This document shows positions 4,601-6,680 of a stretch of DNA of 6,680 nucleotides, in pieces. This DNA is from an uncultured Saprospiraceae bacterium (GTDB lineage: Bacteria; Bacteroidota; Bacteroidia; Chitinophagales; Saprospiraceae), in contig CALBVQ010000227.1 in NCBI GenBank assembly GCA_937969485.1, positions 1 to 6,680 of the forward strand, written 5' to 3'. The translations under genes and the position numbers were made by a program. The notes below the pieces were generated by a model. That model had not been told where the DNA came from. It saw nothing but the letters and a program-made list of their open reading frames with translations, and ran no database searches. Position 1 is the first letter of the stretch. The number at the start of each line of letters is the position of its first letter.

Positions 4601-6680
4601 TAGTATACAACGTCATATTCCATTTCAAACGGATCGAATGTAAATACTGGATCACTATTTGTTGCAATAATGTCACCAAGTGTATTACCAGGCAATGTGT
4701 GAAGAATAAATGTAAGTACATCGTCATTATCTAGTACTTGCAACAGAGAGTCATACAATGCAGTTAATTCAATAGAATCATCACAAGAACTCAATGTGTC
4801 AAGTCCCATAGTTCCCACAGCAGATACACATCCACAGTCAGGTGCAGGACCACTAATTTCTATTTCGTTACAATCATTTCCGTCTGAGAAGCTAAATGAA
4901 TAATTATCATCAGATATAGAAGCACTTGTCCATGTAAATGGTTCTTCGCCCATAGGGTTCACCATGATATCATTAACCATGTAAGTTTCAGGATCTCCAC
5001 CTTCTATCGTTACAGTTACTACATACCCTAGGCCATCTTCGTCGCAAGTTGCAATTGAAGTAACCAGTTGAATTTCTTCAAGAAGTATAACGGTAGCAGT
5101 ACCTGTAACATTTACGGAACAACCATTAGAAGAAGAGATTGAACCTATGCTATAAACTCCTACTTCATTTACATTCCATGATAATGTATTCTCATCAGTA
5201 ACAAAAGTTGTGTCGTACCCCATGTCAGAGATAACCGTCACATCCCATGGACCTTCACCCACTAGATCAATTGTTATCGTAACTGTTTCGTTAGAAGCAA
5301 GACAGATCTCTCCTCCTCCACTTAACAAGGCGCTGGAACTAGAAAGGCCATTAACTGTGAACACTTGCTCATCATCACAACCTGCTGTTCCATCGTAAAT
5401 GTAAACCATGGTTGTAGGATAAATAGTGTCACCTTCTGCATAAGCATCACCTTGACCATTTGGTTCAAGATAGTAGGCTTCATTTCCTGTGAGGCTTACG
5501 CCCAAAATTTCTGGTAGTAAATAGTAGTCACATACTGATACATCAGGAAGATCCGTGATTGCAGGGCCTTCAGATATTACAACCTCAAAAATGATCGTAT
5601 CACTGCATCCACTATTACCTGTTGTTACAGCAAGATCTGTTGAAGTAAATATCGTATCGCCTGTTTCGTAAATATTTCCTCCTATGTCAGTGTACACTTC
5701 AGTCCCTGTCAAGTCTGTGCCTGTGATGTCACCTAGCACATAGTAATCACATGCTGATACATCTGATATCTCATCAAGCACTGGGCCATCTGTGATCGTC
5801 ACGGTAAAGCTAATCGTATCACTACATTCGCCCGCTTCACTTATAACCGTGAATTCAGTGGTAGTGAAAATCGTATCGCCTGATGCGTTCGTATTTCCTG
5901 CAGCGTCCGTGTAAACTTCTGCACCATTCAAGTCTGTTCCTGTGATGTCACCTAGCACATAGTAATCACATGAAGTTACATCTGATATCTCATCAAGCAC
6001 TGGGCCATCTGTAATCGTCGCGGTAAAGCTAATCGTATCGCTACATTCGCCCGCTTCACTGATTACTGTAAAGTCTGTGCTAACGAAAATCGTATCGCCT
6101 GATACGTTCGTATTGCCTGCAGCGTCCGTGTAAACTTCTGTGCCACTCAAGTCTGTACCTGTGATGTCACCTAGCACATAGTAATCACATGCTGATACAT
6201 CTGATATCTCATCTAGGACTGGGCCATCTGTGATCGTCACGGTAAAGCTAATCGTATCACTACATTCACCCGCTTCACTAATTACGGTAAAGTCTGTGGT
6301 AACGAAAATCGTATCGCCTGATACGTTTGTATTGCCTGCCGCATCCGTGTAAACTTCTGCACCATTCAAGTTTGTTCCTGTGATGTCACCGAGCACATAG
6401 TAATCACATGCTGATACATCTGATATCTCATCTAGGACTGGGCCATCTGTTATTGTCACAGTAAAGCTAATCGTATCGCTACATTCGCCTGCTTCACTAA
6501 TTACGGTAAAGTCTGTGGTAACGAAAATCGTATCGCCTGATATGTTCGTATTGCCTGCTACATCCGTGTAAACTTCTGTACCATGCAAGTCTGTACCTGT
6601 GATGTCACCTAGCACATAGTAATCACATACCGATATATCTGATATGTCATCAAGCACTGGGCCATCTGTGATCGTCACGG
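1630..6680 (-). CDS. Giant modular surface protein with type IX secretion / gliding-motility C-terminal domain (5' end beyond window)
   Basis: The visible part is 1682 codons. It is open to the right edge, so the signal peptide and true start are outside; the GTG at 6678 is just a Val codon inside a repeat. Layout by visible residue: 2-442, six ~73-residue repeats (CDYYVLGDITG type); 443-535, Ig-like module with GPW at 476-478; 536-612, a Cys-containing module; 613-727, a module with YYVSAGVG and a CLAISVGQPI end; 728-812, a second GPW Ig-like module; 813-1082, three ~90-residue modules; 1083-1416, four PKD-like modules; 1427-1492, an SprB-type repeat; 1493-1582, a linker module; 1588-1682, the CHU_C / TIGR04131-type sorting domain. 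Such proteins are exported by the type IX system and held at the outer membrane, where they serve as adhesins or motility-associated filaments. The exact role and ligand here are unknown. Codons 1-1582 contain only one Lys (831) and one Arg (1173). Most modules carry two Cys, suggesting one disulfide each. Confidence 0.93.
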   Translation of the reverse strand, partial: VTITDGPVLDDISDISVCDYYVLGDITGTDLHGTEVYTDVAGNTNISGDTIFVTTDFTVISEAGECSDTISFTVTITDGPVLDEISDVSACDYYVLGDITGTNLNGAEVYTDAAGNTNVSGDTIFVTTDFTVISEAGECSDTISFTVTITDGPVLDEISDVSACDYYVLGDITGTDLSGTEVYTDAAGNTNVSGDTIFVSTDFTVISEAGECSDTISFTATITDGPVLDEISDVTSCDYYVLGDITGTDLNGAEVYTDAAGNTNASGDTIFTTTEFTVISEAGECSDTISFTVTITDGPVLDEISDVSACDYYVLGDITGTDLTGTEVYTDIGGNIYETGDTIFTSTDLAVTTGNSGCSDTIIFEVVISEGPAITDLPDVSVCDYYLLPEILGVSLTGNEAYYLEPNGQGDAYAEGDTIYPTTMVYIYDGTAGCDDEQVFTVNGLSSSSALLSGGGEICLASNETVTITIDLVGEGPWDVTVISDMGYDTTFVTDENTLSWNVNEVGVYSIGSISSSNGCSVNVTGTATVILLEEIQLVTSIATCDEDGLGYVVTVTIEGGDPETYMVNDIMVNPMGEEPFTWTSASISDDNYSFSFSDGNDCNEIEISGPAPDCGCVSAVGTMGLDTLSSCDDSIELTALYDSLLQVLDNDDVLTFILHTLPGNTLGDIIATNSDPVFTFDPFEMEYDVVYYVSAGVGTNDGSGQIDFEDECLAISVGQPIIFYSIPFAEISGDYDLCEGDSTIVSVDFAGMGPWDLIFEINGTEYEILGITQDPYQLVASPTTDITITLTAVSNANCNGFVEGEANINVIPSEVAVIEMDTTVCNLALKGSEIDFDGLIISGSTDGEWADVDGSGASGSFPVLDFDGVAPGTYTFTYTLGEPGGLCEANTYVVNITVEDCACPIINLDNAGPYCNDEAVVDLSGLVNDSAPGTWSITAQPAGTAPATLTGNVFDATGADGGIYELTYILNEIDPLCPSEGVIYITVIENAFAGDAIAAEVFCEGETNIFTLQDLLIGESDGGTWLETSSNPSTGAAFDAILGTFDITGQSAGTYTFEYGLAPGSPCGPDSQVVTIIITPQPIADAGLPFDITCEVIQGSLNGSGSTQGPSIVYEWTTVDGNIVSGSNNSIANVNAGGTYYLSVTDTISGCFAIDSVFIFADEDIPVADAGRDMYLDCSTISVILDGSESSVGGFVYQWLDGDGNPIDGADSMFYETGAEGYYIFVVLDEETNCINYDTVQVIDLVDYPFVIIDEPALLNCDTDQVMIEADSSTQNENTIIIWTTEDGNIITDADSLNIMVDEPGTYYLQIIDTSNNCTNIDSIVVDQNLNVPVAEAGDNAMIDCNNSSISLNGTGTSTGGNFEYTWTTDDGNIMTGSNTLNPIIDLPGTYYINVYDEISGCSNLDSVLVEDNSSPIVGIEVIGINPCYGINEGVVEVIDVIGGVGPFTYSLNNGAASSEPIFENLPGGTYIVTVTASNGCTAMDTITLFEGLDLNIDVGSDQYIDLGESAQLGATIYIDGVEVTINDTLIDEVIWSPFDNTLSCFECVDPLATPFETTVYTATVVDIYGCMDSESVTVHVDRRSKVYAPNVFSPNDDGTNDVWTLFSGNQLDNIDEIYVYNRWGELVWKNENVVPGNLEMGWDGTFKGEPVNPAVFAWYAKVTMIDGTKRLLKGDVTVIK
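1633..1917 (-). other. Type IX secretion C-terminal sorting domain (gliding motility-associated, CHU_C type)
   Basis: Residues 1588-1682 of the large protein show the family hallmarks in order: APNVFSPNDDGTND (1590-1603), IYVYNRWGELVW (1619-1630), GWDGTFKG (1643-1650), and a final KGDVTVIK (1675-1682) at the extreme C-terminus. In the known family this domain directs export across the outer membrane by the type IX (Por/Gld/Spr) machinery. A basic DRRSK stretch at 1583-1587 marks the border with the passenger. Eleven of the thirteen Lys/Arg residues of the visible protein lie in the last 100 positions. Confidence 0.93.
2203..2400 (-). other. SprB-type repeat module
   Basis: Residues 1427-1492 contain NPCYGINEGVVEV, then GGVGPFTYSLNNG, NLPGGTYIVTVTASNGC and a final TITL. 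This is the layout of the SprB repeat family: an early Cys, a GxGPFxYSL core, then an LxxGxYxVTVTDxxGC end. SprB of Flavobacterium johnsoniae is a motility adhesin. A single copy occurs here, placed just before the linker and sorting domain, a common position in these proteins. Confidence 0.8.
2434..3432 (-). repeat. Four tandem ~84-residue PKD-like modules in the surface protein
   Basis: Units start at residues 1083, 1167, 1250 and 1334, with lengths of 84, 83, 84 and 83. Each opens with a (V/I)A(D/E)AG-like segment (diverged to FVIIDEP in unit 3). Each then has an early Cys, a YxW(T/L)xxDGN core, a GTYY or GYYIF strand and a late Cys. The Cys pairs are 1095/1152, 1179/1235, 1262/1319 and 1346/1403, always 56-57 apart, which fits one disulfide per module (inference). 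The units are diverged in sequence, unlike the upstream 73-residue array, so this is an older duplication. Confidence 0.82.
3433..4242 (-). repeat. Three ~90-residue beta-sandwich-like modules in the surface protein
   Basis: Residues 813-901, 902-992 and 993-1082 share a plan: an early Cys, a G(E/T)W or GGTW turn in the first half, a G(T/I)Y(T/E)(F/L)(T/E)Y strand (GTYTFTY, GIYELTY, GTYTFEY), a Cys ten or so residues later, and a closing V-I-I/V strand. This recurring pattern is common in long Bacteroidota surface proteins. The units are diverged and show no sign of recent duplication. No enzymatic motif is visible. Confidence 0.65.
4498..4842 (-). other. Module with YYVSAGVG core and CLAISVGQPI end
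   Basis: Residues 613-727 form a ~115-residue module that starts with CGCVSAVGTM, has an FILHTLPGNTLGDIIA segment (657-672), then VVYYVSAGVGTND (690-702) and closes with DECLAISVGQPIIF. From memory, similar segments (LHT...lG.I.a.n, tYYvSa.aG, DpCLsvs.GqPv.f) recur in large surface proteins of Saprospiraceae; I cannot confirm this here. It is flanked by two GPW-containing Ig-like modules (443-535 and 728-812). Its function is unknown. Confidence 0.5.
5353..6675 (-). repeat. Six tandem 219-bp (73-residue) coding repeats, continuing past the window edge
   Basis: The period is exactly 219 bases, seen in the spacing of the GGGCC marker at 5564, 5783, 6002, 6221, 6440 and 6659. Units in translation order are 6675-6457, 6456-6238, 6237-6019, 6018-5800, 5799-5581 and 5580-5353 (the last 76 codons long). 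Units 1-4 are almost identical; units 2 and 3 agree at 68 of 73 residues. Unit 5 is conserved only in its first half, and unit 6 is clearly diverged. Each has Cys at unit positions 17 and 65, a CDYYVLGDITGT core and a CSDTI end. The type resembles the CDSYTLPxITG repeats of Bacteroidota surface proteins. The array is open at the right edge, so the copy number is unknown. Confidence 0.95.

Noticed and set aside
2507..5398. Plus-strand open frames at 2507-2755, 3821-4057, 4154-4348 and 5210-5398
   Set aside because: All lie inside the well-supported minus-strand surface-protein gene and are antisense shadows with no recognisable features.
5353..6675. 219-bp repeats as a CRISPR or noncoding satellite array
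   Set aside because: The period is a multiple of three, the frame stays open throughout, differences are mostly conservative at protein level, and there are no spacers. It is a coding repeat.
6676..6678. GTG as a possible start codon of the large protein
   Set aside because: It is the Val of the repeated TVTITDGP junction between 73-residue units. The repeat pattern continues to the window edge and no signal peptide follows, so the gene is truncated by the window.

Overview
The window looks like a chromosomal stretch from a member of the Bacteroidota, probably a marine or otherwise aquatic Saprospiria- or Cytophagia-like bacterium. Three things support this. There is a giant modular surface protein ending in a gliding-motility / type IX secretion C-terminal domain. 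The FabI is of the type I associate with Bacteroidota. The only promoter-like element is of the TAnnTTTG type, placed before a gene without a Shine-Dalgarno sequence. The exact taxon cannot be read from the window.

Both real genes are on the minus strand. Positions 1630-6680 hold the last 1682 codons of a very large secreted protein whose 5' end lies beyond the right edge. In translation order it has six tandem ~73-residue repeats (the first four nearly identical), two Ig-like 'GPW' modules flanking two Cys-containing modules, three ~90-residue modules, four ~84-residue PKD-like modules, an SprB-type repeat, a linker module, and the C-terminal sorting domain. The passenger part is extraordinarily poor in Lys and Arg: one of each in 1582 residues.

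Positions 1096-1629 are a 534-base gap with no credible gene but much structure. It holds two tandem minus-strand intrinsic terminators behind the large gene, further hairpins, and several TTGGGC/GCCCAA dyads. A TACATTTG promoter element lies just before fabI. Positions 292-1095 encode FabI, the NADH-dependent enoyl-ACP reductase of fatty acid synthesis. It appears to have its own promoter and so is probably not co-transcribed with the surface protein. Positions 1-291 are AT-rich and hold no supported gene.

The two genes show no functional link: one is housekeeping lipid synthesis, the other a secreted cell-surface or adhesin-like protein. I see no defence system, CRISPR array, transposase, tRNA or rRNA. 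The most unusual features are the charge composition and repeat history of the large protein and the hairpin-dense intergenic block.
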